DNA of 35,094 nucleotides from an uncultured Oscillibacter sp. (GCA_910578935.1 CAJTSM010000026.1:1-35094), one strand, 5' to 3'. Shown: positions 7,929 through 16,282, numbered from the stretch's first letter. The notes: generated by a model not told the origin, from the sequence alone. Numbers and translations are program-made.

Positions 7929-9224
7929 TCACCGGCCTTTCCGGTCTTTCTCCATCATAATCTCCAAAACCGTCCGGTCTGTCTCTACCATGCCCGGCAC
8001 GCTGACCCGTCCCATATTGCGGACCGTCTCCTCCGGCGTGGCTCCGCAGATGCCGTCGGTAGATTGAAGAACTACACCGTCCATGGCCAAATACGCACAC
8101 ATTAACGCGGCGTTCGCGGCGGTGGCCAATTTCAGTGCGCAGCCAATCTTGCCGCCGTCGCAAACCATGCCGGTGAGGTCGCCGCTCATATTAATGATGG
8201 CCCATCCAATCTGTTCGTCCGTACCTCCCATCAGCCAGACCATGGCGGCGGAAGCGGCGGTGGCCGCGGAGACGCCGCAGCCGCAGGTGGCGGACAACTT
8301 CCCCGTGAAAAGCTTAATGTAGACATTCAGTGTGTGAGAAAAGGCCAGAGCCTTCACCAGCCGCTCCTGGGAAGCGCCCAGATGCCGGGCCATCTCCGCC
8401 ACCGGAATGACTGCGGTCAGTCCATGGTTCCCGCTGCCGGCGCTGCTCATCACGGCGTAGGGACAGCCGCTCATGCGGCCCTCGGCACTGCCGGCCACCC
8501 GGGTCATAATCCGGCTGAACAGGTTGTCCCCCATAGCGCCGCCCTCCATCTGCCGCTTCAGCGCCCCGGCGATGCCGATGCCTGGGTCGTGTTCCAGACC
8601 ATAGTCCGCCAGGCTCTCGTTCAGTTCCACGCCCTCCAGCATGAAATCCAACTCCTCCTGAGAGCACCGTTCCACCAGGGCCCGGATTTCCGCCACCGTC
8701 ATGGTTTTCAGCCCGTCATGGAGGGCATCGCCGCCTCCGGCAGTCCAAGGCTTTTCCAGCAGGGTTTCATCGTTCCTCCGTACAAGCACAAGGTTGGAAT
8801 GGGTCCCTCGAATCTCGCTGACGCCAACGCCGCTGGAGGTAACCACTTCCGCCCGGGCATAGAACTGGGTTTCGTCTCCCTTGATGTCTACGTCAACGCC
8901 CCCCTCCTCTACCAGGCGGATCGCCTGGGCGGAGATCCCCTCGTCCAGGTCCTCCAGCAATCGAAGGCTTTTTTCAGGGTTTCGAAGACCCGCTCCCAAA
9001 GCGGCGGCGTATTTTAACCCCACCCGCGGAAAGCCAGGAATGCCCACGCTCATTCCATTTTTATAAATGCCGGGATTGACTTCCAGCTTTACAGAGGACA
9101 CCTCGCCTCCAACAGCCCGGCAAGCGGCGGCGGCGGCCAGCGCCGCGCAGACCGGCTCGGTACAGCCCAGAGCAGGGACGACCTCTTGGCGCAGCAAGGT
9201 CAGCAGTTCTTCTTTTGTCATCAT
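7929..9224 (-). CDS. cyuA: L-cysteine desulfidase (CyuA / UPF0597 family)
   Basis: A 431-residue member of the CyuA (YhaM, UPF0597) family, which breaks L-cysteine into pyruvate, ammonia and sulfide using a [4Fe-4S] cluster. Visible family signatures are ALGCTEP (C21), MSSAGSGNHGLTAVIP, TCGCGVSAATAA (C314, C316) and CDGGKIGCALK (C355, C362); these cysteines are the likely cluster and active-site residues. The start is the first ATG of an ATG-ATG pair, with GGAG seven bases before. A sigma-54 -24/-12 element lies 55-70 bases upstream, and the gene diverges from a sigma-54 activator gene. That context argues for induction by cysteine. A role on serine or another amino acid cannot be excluded from sequence alone. 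Confidence 0.9.
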   Translation of the reverse strand: MMTKEELLTLLRQEVVPALGCTEPVCAALAAAAACRAVGGEVSSVKLEVNPGIYKNGMSVGIPGFPRVGLKYAAALGAGLRNPEKSLRLLEDLDEGISAQAIRLVEEGGVDVDIKGDETQFYARAEVVTSSGVGVSEIRGTHSNLVLVRRNDETLLEKPWTAGGGDALHDGLKTMTVAEIRALVERCSQEELDFMLEGVELNESLADYGLEHDPGIGIAGALKRQMEGGAMGDNLFSRIMTRVAGSAEGRMSGCPYAVMSSAGSGNHGLTAVIPVAEMARHLGASQERLVKALAFSHTLNVYIKLFTGKLSATCGCGVSAATAASAAMVWLMGGTDEQIGWAIINMSGDLTGMVCDGGKIGCALKLATAANAALMCAYLAMDGVVLQSTDGICGATPEETVRNMGRVSVPGMVETDRTVLEIMMEKDRKGR

Positions 9225-9278
9225 AGGGATACTCCTTTCTGAACACGGTTGTTTGTGCGCGTATTACCGCATTATATA

Positions 9279-9294
9279 AGCAAATTTCATGCCG
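9279..9294 (-). promoter_or_regulatory. Sigma-54 (-24/-12) promoter for cyuA
   Basis: The minus strand reads CGGCATGAAATTTGCT, against the consensus TGGCACGNNNNTTGCW. The invariant GG and GC are present with exactly 10 bases between them. It lies about 55 bases before the cyuA start. Confidence 0.72.
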
Positions 9295-9352
9295 GATAGT
9301 TTTCGCGATTTCTCTCAAAAATCCTTGCAAAACGGCTGTTTTTGTGATTAAC

Positions 9353-9372
9353 TGGTTGAAGAAATTGGTCAA
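9353..9372. promoter_or_regulatory. Candidate activator sites (TGGTYRA direct repeat) between cyuA and the sigma-54 regulator
   Basis: ACTGGTTGAAG and ATTGGTCAAAG form a 13-base-period direct repeat. On the opposite strand this is TTGACCA...TTCAACCA. It lies about 60-90 bases upstream of the cyuA -24 element, where sigma-54 enhancer sites are usually found. It also touches the ribosome-binding site of the regulator gene, so autoregulation is possible. The same TTRACCA half-site recurs at 11447, 11465 and 11516. Confidence 0.5.
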
Positions 9373-9384
9373 AGGAGGAATTTT

Positions 9385-11439
9385 ATGCCGCCCAAAAAGA
9401 AAATTTCCATCATTGCCCTGGACCCCAGAGCAGGCGAGTCCTATAAATCCGACGTCGCCGGCTTATTTGGAGATGTGGCGGACATCTCCGTCTTTTCCAT
9501 GCTGGACGGCAGCGCCACCGGCGTATTGGAGCGGGCGGACCTGTTTGTGGCCTCTACCGACGCCTATGGCTCTCCGGAAGAACTGATGCGGCATATTCCC
9601 ATCGACAGCCAGACCATGGCGGTAGAGGTGTCCTTTCGCTGGCGGGAGCTGCGAAAATTAAAGGAGCTGCCTGCGGGCAGCCGGGTCTTGTTTGTCAACA
9701 TGACGCAAACCATGGCCCGGGAGGCCATTGCCCAGCTGGAGCAATTTGGAATTACCCAGATTCACTGGATTCCCTTCTACCCCGGCGCGGCGGAGGTCCC
9801 GGATGCTCAGATCGCCGTGACGCCGGATGAGGTCCGTTATGTCCCCCCGGGAATCGAAACCGTCATCGACCTGGGGCAGCGCGTCTGCACCTCCGGTATG
9901 ATGATTGAAATCGCCCTTCGTTTAGGGTTGGAAACCGTACTGGAAAGCCCGGCGTTTCAAAGGTACGCCCAGGAGGTCGCCACCAGCAACTACAGCTTTG
10001 ACCAGATGTTTGCCCGGTCTATCCGCTTAGAGAGCCAATTTCACATTTTAATGGAGAGCCTGGAGGACGGCGTCGTCGGCGTCAATGAGAAGGGAGAGAT
10101 TTTCGCATGCAGCCGCCGGGCGGAAGAGATGACCCGTGTCAGCGCCTCCCTGGTTCAGGGACGCCGGTGTGAGGAGGCCTTCCCCTATATTCCCTTTGTC
10201 CAATGCATGCAAAGCCGCCAGACCCTGCCTGCCAAAGCAATGAAGTTGGGGGGTGTAAACCTCAGTGTGGAGGTCGTACCGGTGATCCGGCAAAACGCCT
10301 GTATCGGAGCCTTTGCCTTACTCCAGCGGTTCAACGATGTGGAGGCCCGGCAAAATGAGCTGCGGAGCCAGCTCTTTCACAAAGGTCACTGCGCCAAATA
10401 CCGTTTTTCCGATGTCGTCGGGCAGTCGGCGTCCATTTGTAAAACCAAAGAAACCCTGGGCCGCATGGCCCTCAGCGAAAGTCCCGTTCTTCTGATCGGA
10501 GAGACGGGCACAGGCAAGGAGCTCTTCGCCCATGCCGTTCACCAGGCCAGCCGCCGGGCAGAGGGCCCTTTCGTGGCCATTAACGTGGCGGCGTTCCCGG
10601 AAAACCTGCTGGAGAGCGAGCTCTTCGGCTATGAGGAAGGCGCCTTTACCGGGGCGAAAAAAGGCGGCCGGCCCGGCTTGTTCGAGCTGGCTCACCAGGG
10701 AACCCTGTTTTTAGATGAGGTAGAGGGCATGAGTCCCGCCCTCCAGATCAAGCTTCTCCGAACTCTTCAGGAGCGGGAGGTGATGCGGGTAGGCGGCAAC
10801 CGCATCATCCACGTGGATGTCCGCATTGTAGCCGCCACCAACGAAGCCTTGGAGCGGAAGGTTCGAGAGGGCAGCTTCCGCCGGGACCTTTACTACCGGC
10901 TCAGCACCCTGCCTGTGCTCATCCCGCCCCTGACGGAGCGCGGAGACGACATGTTTCTGCTGACAGACCACTTTCGCCGGGAACTGGGGGGCCGCTTCCG
11001 GCTGACGGAGCCGGTAAAAGACTTCTTCCGCCATCACCCCTGGCCGGGGAACATCCGGGAACTACGGAACGCGGTGGAGTACTTTATTTATACCGGCCAT
11101 TCGGACATCACCATGGAGGATCTGCCTCCCACGCTGTTCCTCTCCGACAGCCCTTCCCTCCATCCCGCCGCTTTTCCGCCTTCTCCGGACCAAGAGCCCT
11201 CCGGCGCTTTCCAGTTTATCCTGACCCAGCTTTACGCCGCCTCAGAAACGGGAGCTTCCATGGGCCGGGACACTCTGCTGAAACAGGCTCGGGAGGCCTA
11301 TCTTCCCCTCTCCCAACGGGAGATTCGGGACACACTGGCAAACATGGCGGCCCAAGGGCTGGTTCGAATCAGCCGGGGCCGGGGCGGAAGCCGCCTCACG
11401 CCCAAAGGCCGGGCTCTTGTAGAAAACGGTCAAAGCTGA
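9385..11439 (+). CDS. Sigma-54-dependent transcriptional activator, probable cysteine-metabolism regulator
   Basis: A 684-residue enhancer-binding protein. Residues 1-210 form an unrecognised sensing region with alternating strand/helix character (PrpR-N-like placement). Residues about 212-320 are a PAS domain (FHILMESLEDGVVGVNEKGE). Residues about 350-580 are the AAA+ domain: Walker A GETGTGKE at 372-379, the sigma-54 contact loop GAFTGA at 419-424, Walker B GTLFLDEVE, and WPGNIRELRNAVEYF. The C-terminus (about 610-684, QREIRDTLANMAAQGLVRISRGRGGSRLT) looks like a winged helix rather than the usual Fis-type HTH. The start has an ideal AAAGGAGG. It lies between cyuA and the lyase gene, both with sigma-54 promoters, so it very likely controls both. 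Clostridioides CdsR, a sigma-54 regulator of a cysteine desulfidase, is the nearest functional analogy I recall. Confidence 0.9.
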   Translation: MPPKKKISIIALDPRAGESYKSDVAGLFGDVADISVFSMLDGSATGVLERADLFVASTDAYGSPEELMRHIPIDSQTMAVEVSFRWRELRKLKELPAGSRVLFVNMTQTMAREAIAQLEQFGITQIHWIPFYPGAAEVPDAQIAVTPDEVRYVPPGIETVIDLGQRVCTSGMMIEIALRLGLETVLESPAFQRYAQEVATSNYSFDQMFARSIRLESQFHILMESLEDGVVGVNEKGEIFACSRRAEEMTRVSASLVQGRRCEEAFPYIPFVQCMQSRQTLPAKAMKLGGVNLSVEVVPVIRQNACIGAFALLQRFNDVEARQNELRSQLFHKGHCAKYRFSDVVGQSASICKTKETLGRMALSESPVLLIGETGTGKELFAHAVHQASRRAEGPFVAINVAAFPENLLESELFGYEEGAFTGAKKGGRPGLFELAHQGTLFLDEVEGMSPALQIKLLRTLQEREVMRVGGNRIIHVDVRIVAATNEALERKVREGSFRRDLYYRLSTLPVLIPPLTERGDDMFLLTDHFRRELGGRFRLTEPVKDFFRHHPWPGNIRELRNAVEYFIYTGHSDITMEDLPPTLFLSDSPSLHPAAFPPSPDQEPSGAFQFILTQLYAASETGASMGRDTLLKQAREAYLPLSQREIRDTLANMAAQGLVRISRGRGGSRLTPKGRALVENGQS

Positions 11440-11446
11440 ATTCATT

Positions 11447-11522
11447 TTAACCAATTCGATTTTTTTGACCAGTAAACACCACACGGACACCCGAGGGTCT
11501 GTTCCTTCCCCTCCCTTGACCA
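11447..11522 (+). promoter_or_regulatory. Three TTRACCA half-sites upstream of the lyase promoter
   Basis: TTAACCA (11447-11453), TTGACCA (11465-11471) and TTGACCA (11516-11522). The same heptamer flanks cyuA at 9353-9372. They lie about 100-180 bases before the -24 element at 11624, a normal enhancer distance. These are proposed as binding sites of the sigma-54 activator. Confidence 0.45.
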
Positions 11523-11563
11523 TCGGGACAGCCTTGGCAATCTGCCAAAATCTGTCCCGATGA
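11521..11563. terminator. Nested inverted repeat between the sigma-54 regulator and the lyase gene
   Basis: The outer arms are CATCGGGACAG and CTGTCCCGATG. The inner arms are TTGGCA and TGCCAA around ATC. As RNA this is a long stable hairpin after the regulator gene, but the T tract that follows is poor (ATTTTGTGTCC). It also sits 60-100 bases before the sigma-54 promoter, so an operator role is possible. Confidence 0.5.
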
Positions 11564-11623
11564 TTTTGTGTCCTTTTCCAATTCTCTATCAAATTACGAG
11601 AATCCTCAGTGTTTTCTCTCTTT

Positions 11624-11639
11624 TGGCACAATTTTTGCT
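11624..11639 (+). promoter_or_regulatory. Sigma-54 (-24/-12) promoter for the lyase-transporter-glutaredoxin genes
   Basis: TGGCACAATTTTTGCT differs from the consensus TGGCACGNNNNTTGCW at one position only. The GG-GC spacing is exact. Transcription would begin near 11650, giving a leader of about 45 bases before the lyase start. Confidence 0.88.
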
Positions 11640-11695
11640 TTAATAATCAGCCAAACACAGCGGGCCTACGATCATTTCAGAAAGGATGCGAAACT

Positions 11696-12871
11696 ATGCG
11701 ATATGACTTCGACCAGGTGGTGGACCGGACTGGAAATCTCTCCGCCAAATACGACGAACGGCTCAAGAAATTCGGCTCCGAGGATGTGATTCCCCTGTGG
11801 ATCGCGGATATGGATTTCAAGACGGCCCAGCCCATCATCGACGCATTGAAAGCCCGGGCTGAGGAGGGGATCTGGGGCTATACCACCCGGCCCGGCAGCT
11901 ACTTCGAAGCCATCCGGGACTGGCAGAGCCGCCGGAACGGCTGGACTCCGGAATCGTCCCTCATGAGTTTCTGCCTGGGCGTGGTCCAGACCCTCTCCGC
12001 CATGGTACAGCTCTACACTCCCCAGGGCGGCAGCGTGCTGATCCAAACGCCCGTATACGGTGAGTTCTATGATATGAGCGAATTTGCCGGCCGGCGGGTG
12101 ATTGAAAACCAAATGGTGGAGCAGGACGGACAGTGGACGGTGGACTGGCCGGACTTTGAGGAAAAGCTTCAGGCCGCGGACCTGTTCCTGCTGTGCAACC
12201 CCCACAACCCTCTCGGCATCGTTTGGGCAGAGGAGGATCTCCGCCGGATGATGAACCTGTGCCTGAAGCACCGCGTTTTGGTTGTCAGCGACGAGATTCA
12301 CTCCGACCTGATCTTTCATGGAAAAAAGCACTTCCCCACAGCCTCCCTCTCCCCCGAAATTTCCGCCAATGTGGTCACCGGCATCTCCGGCACCAAAACC
12401 TTCAACCTGGCGGGTCTTCAAGCCAGCACCGTGGTATTTCCCAATGCGCACATGAAGGCCGTATTCGACCGGTTCTGGATGAATATGGATATCCACCGGA
12501 ACAACGCCTTCTCCGTTACCGCCATGGAGACGGCGTTCCGGGAGGGAGGGGAATGGCTGGATCAACTGCTGCCCTACCTCTCAGACAACTTCGACTTTGT
12601 GGTGAACTACTGCCGCAGACACATTCCCAAAATCAAGACTTACGCGCCGGATGCGACCTATCTCATGTGGCTGGACTGCCGGGAGCTGGGGCTGAGCAAC
12701 CAGGAACTTCACGATTTCATGATTCAAAAGGCCCGGCTGGGCCTGAACGACGGTTGGGCTTTCGGGCGAAGCCTGAACGGTTACATGCGGCTGAACGCCG
12801 CCTGTCCCCGAAGCGTGCTGGAGCGGGCTCTCCACCAGCTGGAGGCCGCCGTCAACAGCCTTGAAACCTGA
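11696..12871 (+). CDS. patB: PLP-dependent C-S beta-lyase / aminotransferase (PatB/MalY family)
   Basis: A 391-residue fold-type I PLP enzyme. The PatB/MalY signature is clear: MRYDFDQVVDRTGNLSAKYD at the start, IPLWIADMDFKTAQ, GYTTRPGSYFEAI, CNPHNPLGIVW, SDEIHSDLIF, and the PLP lysine in ISGTKTFNLAGLQ. Family members cleave cystathionine, cystine or cysteine S-conjugates to pyruvate, ammonia and a thiol or sulfide. The start at 11696 is preferred over an upstream in-frame ATG at 11609, because 11609 lies ahead of the sigma-54 promoter and would leave no leader; AAGGATG precedes 11696. It is the first gene of a sigma-54 transcript that continues into a symporter remnant and a glutaredoxin-like gene. 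Exact substrate unproven. Confidence 0.9.
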   Translation: MRYDFDQVVDRTGNLSAKYDERLKKFGSEDVIPLWIADMDFKTAQPIIDALKARAEEGIWGYTTRPGSYFEAIRDWQSRRNGWTPESSLMSFCLGVVQTLSAMVQLYTPQGGSVLIQTPVYGEFYDMSEFAGRRVIENQMVEQDGQWTVDWPDFEEKLQAADLFLLCNPHNPLGIVWAEEDLRRMMNLCLKHRVLVVSDEIHSDLIFHGKKHFPTASLSPEISANVVTGISGTKTFNLAGLQASTVVFPNAHMKAVFDRFWMNMDIHRNNAFSVTAMETAFREGGEWLDQLLPYLSDNFDFVVNYCRRHIPKIKTYAPDATYLMWLDCRELGLSNQELHDFMIQKARLGLNDGWAFGRSLNGYMRLNAACPRSVLERALHQLEAAVNSLET

Positions 12872-13810
12872 AATTCCCTCCCTGCCGGAACCAATATCCA
12901 GCTGGCCGCCGCTGAGGTGGGAGAGGCCCAGACCGCCACTCAAATGATCGTGGGCTCCCTGACCGTCAGCGATTTCCCGGAGCTGTGGAGCAAATCCCAC
13001 ATGCTGCCCCTCATCATCTTCGCGATTATCACCGGCTTCTGTGTGGCCTCCTGCGGCGGTGAAAACAGTCCCGTGGGAAAGCTGCTCTCAAACCTCAATG
13101 ACATCATCATGAAGTTTGTGGGCGTCATCATGACCATCGCCCCCCTGGGCCTGGGCGCTTATTTCGCCAACCTCATCGGCGAATTCGGTCCCCAGCTCCT
13201 CAGCGATTACGGCCGTTCCATGGTGGTCTACTATCCGTTGTGCCTGTTGTACGTGGTGATTTTCTTCCCCCTCTACGCCCTCTTCGCCGGAGGGAAAACC
13301 GGCCTCCGGCGGATGCTGAAACACATCCTCACCCCCGCCGTCACAGCCTTTGCCACCCAGAGCTCCGCCGCCACCCTGCCGGTAAACAAGGAGGCGTGCG
13401 ACCGCATTGGCGTGCCGAAGGATGTCAGCGACCTGGTACTGCCTATGGGCTGTACCATGCACATGGACGGCTCTGTCCTCAGCTCCATCGTGAAGATCGC
13501 CTTCCTGTTCGGCATCTTCGACATGCCCTTCACCGGAGTGGGCACCTATGCCATGGCCATCGCCGTAGCCATTCTCAGCGCGTTTGTCCTCTCCGGCGCC
13601 CCCGGCGGAGGCCTGGTGGGAGAAATGCTGATCGTCAGCATGTTCGGTTTCCCGGCGGAAGCATTCCCCCTGATCGCCACTCTGGGCTTCCTCTTCGACC
13701 CCGCCGCCACCTGCCTCAACGCCGCCGGCGACACCATTGCCTCTATGATCGTCACCCGGCTGGTGGAGGGCAAACATTGGCTGGAGAATACGCCGGTTTC
13801 CAGCCGGTAA
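12872..13810 (+). pseudogene. Dicarboxylate/amino acid:cation symporter (DAACS family), 5' end missing
   Basis: The frame is open from the stop codon of patB onward and encodes about 312 residues. The recognisable core is the second half of a glutamate/dicarboxylate-type symporter: KSHMLPLIIFAIITGFCV, NDIIMKFVGVIMTIAPLG, then the substrate and hairpin region AFATQSSAATLPVNKEACDRIGV, LPMGCTMHMDGS, SGAPGGGLVGEMLIV and FLFDPAATCLNAAGDTIAS. Family members are about 400-440 residues; the first 3-4 membrane helices are absent and patB occupies their place. The only start candidates (such as GTG at 12917) lie inside a loop and have no ribosome-binding site. A deletion joining patB to the middle of the symporter is the simplest reading. 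Cystine/cysteine uptake would fit the neighbours; this is inference. Confidence 0.8.
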
Positions 13811-13868
13811 ACCAAATGCCGTTTTTCAGCAGCATCCATTTTACTACATTTATAAAGGAGATTGTATC

Positions 13869-14120
13869 ATGAAAGTCACTGTGATTGGAAGCCACCTGTG
13901 CCCGGACACCCTGTACGCCCTGAACCGCCTCAGTGAGGCAAAGGCAGAGATCGACTTTAAGAACCTCTCCGCCAGTCTGCCCGACCTGAAGGCCTACCTG
14001 ACCCTGCGGCAGGATAGTCCCGTCTATGCCGACATCCGGGAGAACGGCGGAATCGGCATCCCCTGCTTCATCCTGGAGGACGGAACCGCCACCCGAAATC
14101 TCGACGCGGTTTTGAAATAA
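13869..14120 (+). CDS. Small glutaredoxin-like protein
   Basis: An 83-residue thioredoxin-fold protein. It begins KVTVIGSHLCPDT, where C17-P-D-T takes the place of the CxxC active site of glutaredoxins, giving a monothiol-type site. It continues with the cis-proline segment GIGIPCFILEDG. ATAAAGGAG precedes the ATG. It follows the symporter remnant by 58 bases and is probably on the same sigma-54 transcript, so a thiol-handling role alongside cysteine breakdown is likely. Related annotations include glutaredoxin-related and NrdH-like proteins; the precise partner is unknown. Confidence 0.8.
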   Translation: MKVTVIGSHLCPDTLYALNRLSEAKAEIDFKNLSASLPDLKAYLTLRQDSPVYADIRENGGIGIPCFILEDGTATRNLDAVLK

Positions 14121-14146
14121 GCCCCGGCGCGAACGTACAAAACAAG

Positions 14147-14179
14147 CCCCTCTTTTCGAACATTCTTCGAAAAGAGGGG
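14147..14179. terminator. Bidirectional terminator between the glutaredoxin-like gene and the ABC operon
   Basis: Perfect 14-base arms (CCCCTCTTTTCGAA at 14147-14160 with 14166-14179) around a 5-base loop. It separates convergent transcription units. Confidence 0.85.
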
Positions 14180-14199
14180 TCTGCTTTATGGAAATATTT

Positions 14200-15195
14200 T
14201 TACCGGTCTTCCCGGAAATAGGCCAGCCCCAAACTGGCGGGAGGCTGCTTTTCCTTGTTGTTGCGCATGCTGGAGACGATCAGCACGACGACCGTCACCA
14301 CATAGGGCAGAATCTTGTAAAGCTGGGTGGGAACAAACGGCAGCACCAGCCGGAGGTACAGGATCATCAGCGCGCCGAAGAGCACCGAGCCCCAGATGGC
14401 GGCCAAGGGACGCCACATGCAGAAGATGACCAGGGCCACTGCCAGCCAGCCCACGCCGCTGAGGCCCTCGTGATTCCACACGCATCCGGCGATGGTCATA
14501 ATGTACACCATGCCGCCCACGGCGGAGATCCCGCCTCCGATCACCGTCGCCAGATATTTGTACCGCTCTACGGCGATGCCCGCCGCATCCGCCGTGGCCG
14601 GGGACTCGCCCACAGAGCGGAGATACAGTCCCGCCCGGGTGCGGTTCAGGAAGAAGAACAGGCCGCCCGCCAGAATCAGCCCCAGGTAGAAAAACACGCT
14701 GTTGCCAAAGAGCACGCCCCCTGCTACGGGAATCTTCTGGAGGAAATCCGGGAAGGGGGAATTCTGGAAAAAGCCCTTCAAGGCGTTGCCGATGGAGATG
14801 TAACCGTTCTCCCGGACCCGCATGTACTCGCCCACGAACTGGCCTACACCGGTACCGAAGATGGACAGGGCCAGGCCGGTGACATTCTGGTTCGCCCGGA
14901 GAGTGATGGTGAGGAAGCTGAAAATCAGGGAGGCCAGAGCCCCGGCCAAGAAAGCGCAGAGAATGCCGATGCCCACTGCCGCAATACCGTTGGCCCCGGC
15001 TCCCGCCGCCTTCTCATAATAGAACACGCCGCCCAAGCCCAGGGCGCCGCCCATGAACATAATGCCTTCCACGCCCAGGTTTAAGTTGCCGGACTTCTCC
15101 GTCAGAATTTCCCCTAGAGTGCCGAAGAGCAGCGGCGTTCCATAGGTGATGGCGGCAATAATGAGGGCCAGGAACAGACTCAGGAAGTTACTCAT
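14200..15195 (-). CDS. Nucleoside ABC transporter permease, NupQ/YufQ type
   Basis: A 331-residue membrane protein of the branched-chain/BMP permease family (BPD_transp_2), with about 8-9 hydrophobic helices. It begins MSNFLSLFLALIIAAITYG and includes the family motif EKSGNLNLGVEGIMFMGG near residue 35. It is the last gene of a four-gene operon and overlaps the preceding permease by 8 bases (ATG at 15195, the other gene's TAA at 15188-15190), so the two are translationally coupled. It pairs with the other permease to form the membrane channel of a purine-nucleoside-type importer. The exact ligand is inferred from the binding-protein family. Confidence 0.9.
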   Translation of the reverse strand: MSNFLSLFLALIIAAITYGTPLLFGTLGEILTEKSGNLNLGVEGIMFMGGALGLGGVFYYEKAAGAGANGIAAVGIGILCAFLAGALASLIFSFLTITLRANQNVTGLALSIFGTGVGQFVGEYMRVRENGYISIGNALKGFFQNSPFPDFLQKIPVAGGVLFGNSVFFYLGLILAGGLFFFLNRTRAGLYLRSVGESPATADAAGIAVERYKYLATVIGGGISAVGGMVYIMTIAGCVWNHEGLSGVGWLAVALVIFCMWRPLAAIWGSVLFGALMILYLRLVLPFVPTQLYKILPYVVTVVVLIVSSMRNNKEKQPPASLGLAYFREDR

Positions 15196-16282
15196 GCCGC
15201 GCCTCCTTCCTTCCCGCGCCGCGGAAGATCAGCTTGTAATTGATGAAGAATTCACAGCCCAGCATACAAAACAGCAAAATGCCGGTGATGATGTCGGAGA
15301 TGGAGGTAGGCACCGCCATGCGGGTCTGAAGAGTTTCCGCCCCTTTACTCAGCACCGCCAGCAGGCCGGAAATGCCCACCATGGCAAAGGCGTTGAGCTG
15401 GCTGAGCCACGCCACGGTGATGGAGGTAAAGCCCACGCCGCCGGCCACGCCGTCGTACAACGTGTTATTGGCCCCGGAGGCCACGATAAACCCAACAATC
15501 CCGCTGATGGCTCCGGAGAGAAACATGGTTCGCATCATGACCCGGCCCACGTTCATCCCGGCGTACCGGGCGGTGTTGATGCTGTCGCCGATGACGGCGA
15601 TTTCATAGCCGTGCTTCGTGTGGTTCATATAGACATGCATGAAAAACACCAGCACCAGCACGATGATCCAGCCGCAGTGGACTCCCAGCACCCGGGGGAG
15701 ACAGGCGGCTTCGTCAAACTGGGGGATGATCTGCGAGCCCTTCCGGCCCTCCCAGGGGCCGCCCTGGAGCCAGCGGACCACACCGATGATGATGTAGTTC
15801 ATCATCAGGGTGAACAACGTCTCGTTGGTGTTCCACTTGGCCTTGAAAAAGGCGGGAATCAGAGCCCAGAGTCCACCGGCAGCGGCTCCCGCCAGGCCCA
15901 TGACCAGCAGCAGCACCGGAGAGGGCAGGCGGTTTGCCCAAAAAAGAGCAAAGTAGCTGGCGGCAATGGCCCCGGCGGTGATCTGGCCCTCCGCGCCGAT
16001 GTTCCAGAAACGCATCTTGAAGCAAGGAGCAATCGCCAGGGCACAGCCCAGCAGCGGGACGGCAATCTTCACCGTCTGGCGGATGGCGCTCTTTTTCCCC
16101 AGCGCGCCGGAGATCATGGTGCCGTAGGCTGTGACAGGATTGGCCCCCGCCAGGGCCATCACCAGGGCCCCCAGCAGCAGGGCGAAGAGAATGGACCCGC
16201 ACCGGATGCACCAGACCTTCCAGCTTTCCATGCCGTCCCGCTTCGCCAGGCGGATGAGGGGGATCTTTTTCTCGTGATTCAT
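15188..16282 (-). CDS. Nucleoside ABC transporter permease, NupP/YufP type
   Basis: A 364-residue permease of the same family. It carries a longer cytoplasmic N-terminus and helices from about residue 28. Family features include RFWNIGAEGQITAGAIAASYFAL, AFFKAKWNTNETLFTLMMNYI and GDSINTARYAGMNV, a cytoplasmic coupling loop. Its ATG follows the stop of the ATPase gene with no gap (TAAATG), so it is tightly coupled. It forms the heteromeric channel with the gene downstream. Confidence 0.92.
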   Translation of the reverse strand: MNHEKKIPLIRLAKRDGMESWKVWCIRCGSILFALLLGALVMALAGANPVTAYGTMISGALGKKSAIRQTVKIAVPLLGCALAIAPCFKMRFWNIGAEGQITAGAIAASYFALFWANRLPSPVLLLVMGLAGAAAGGLWALIPAFFKAKWNTNETLFTLMMNYIIIGVVRWLQGGPWEGRKGSQIIPQFDEAACLPRVLGVHCGWIIVLVLVFFMHVYMNHTKHGYEIAVIGDSINTARYAGMNVGRVMMRTMFLSGAISGIVGFIVASGANNTLYDGVAGGVGFTSITVAWLSQLNAFAMVGISGLLAVLSKGAETLQTRMAVPTSISDIITGILLFCMLGCEFFINYKLIFRGAGRKEARHE

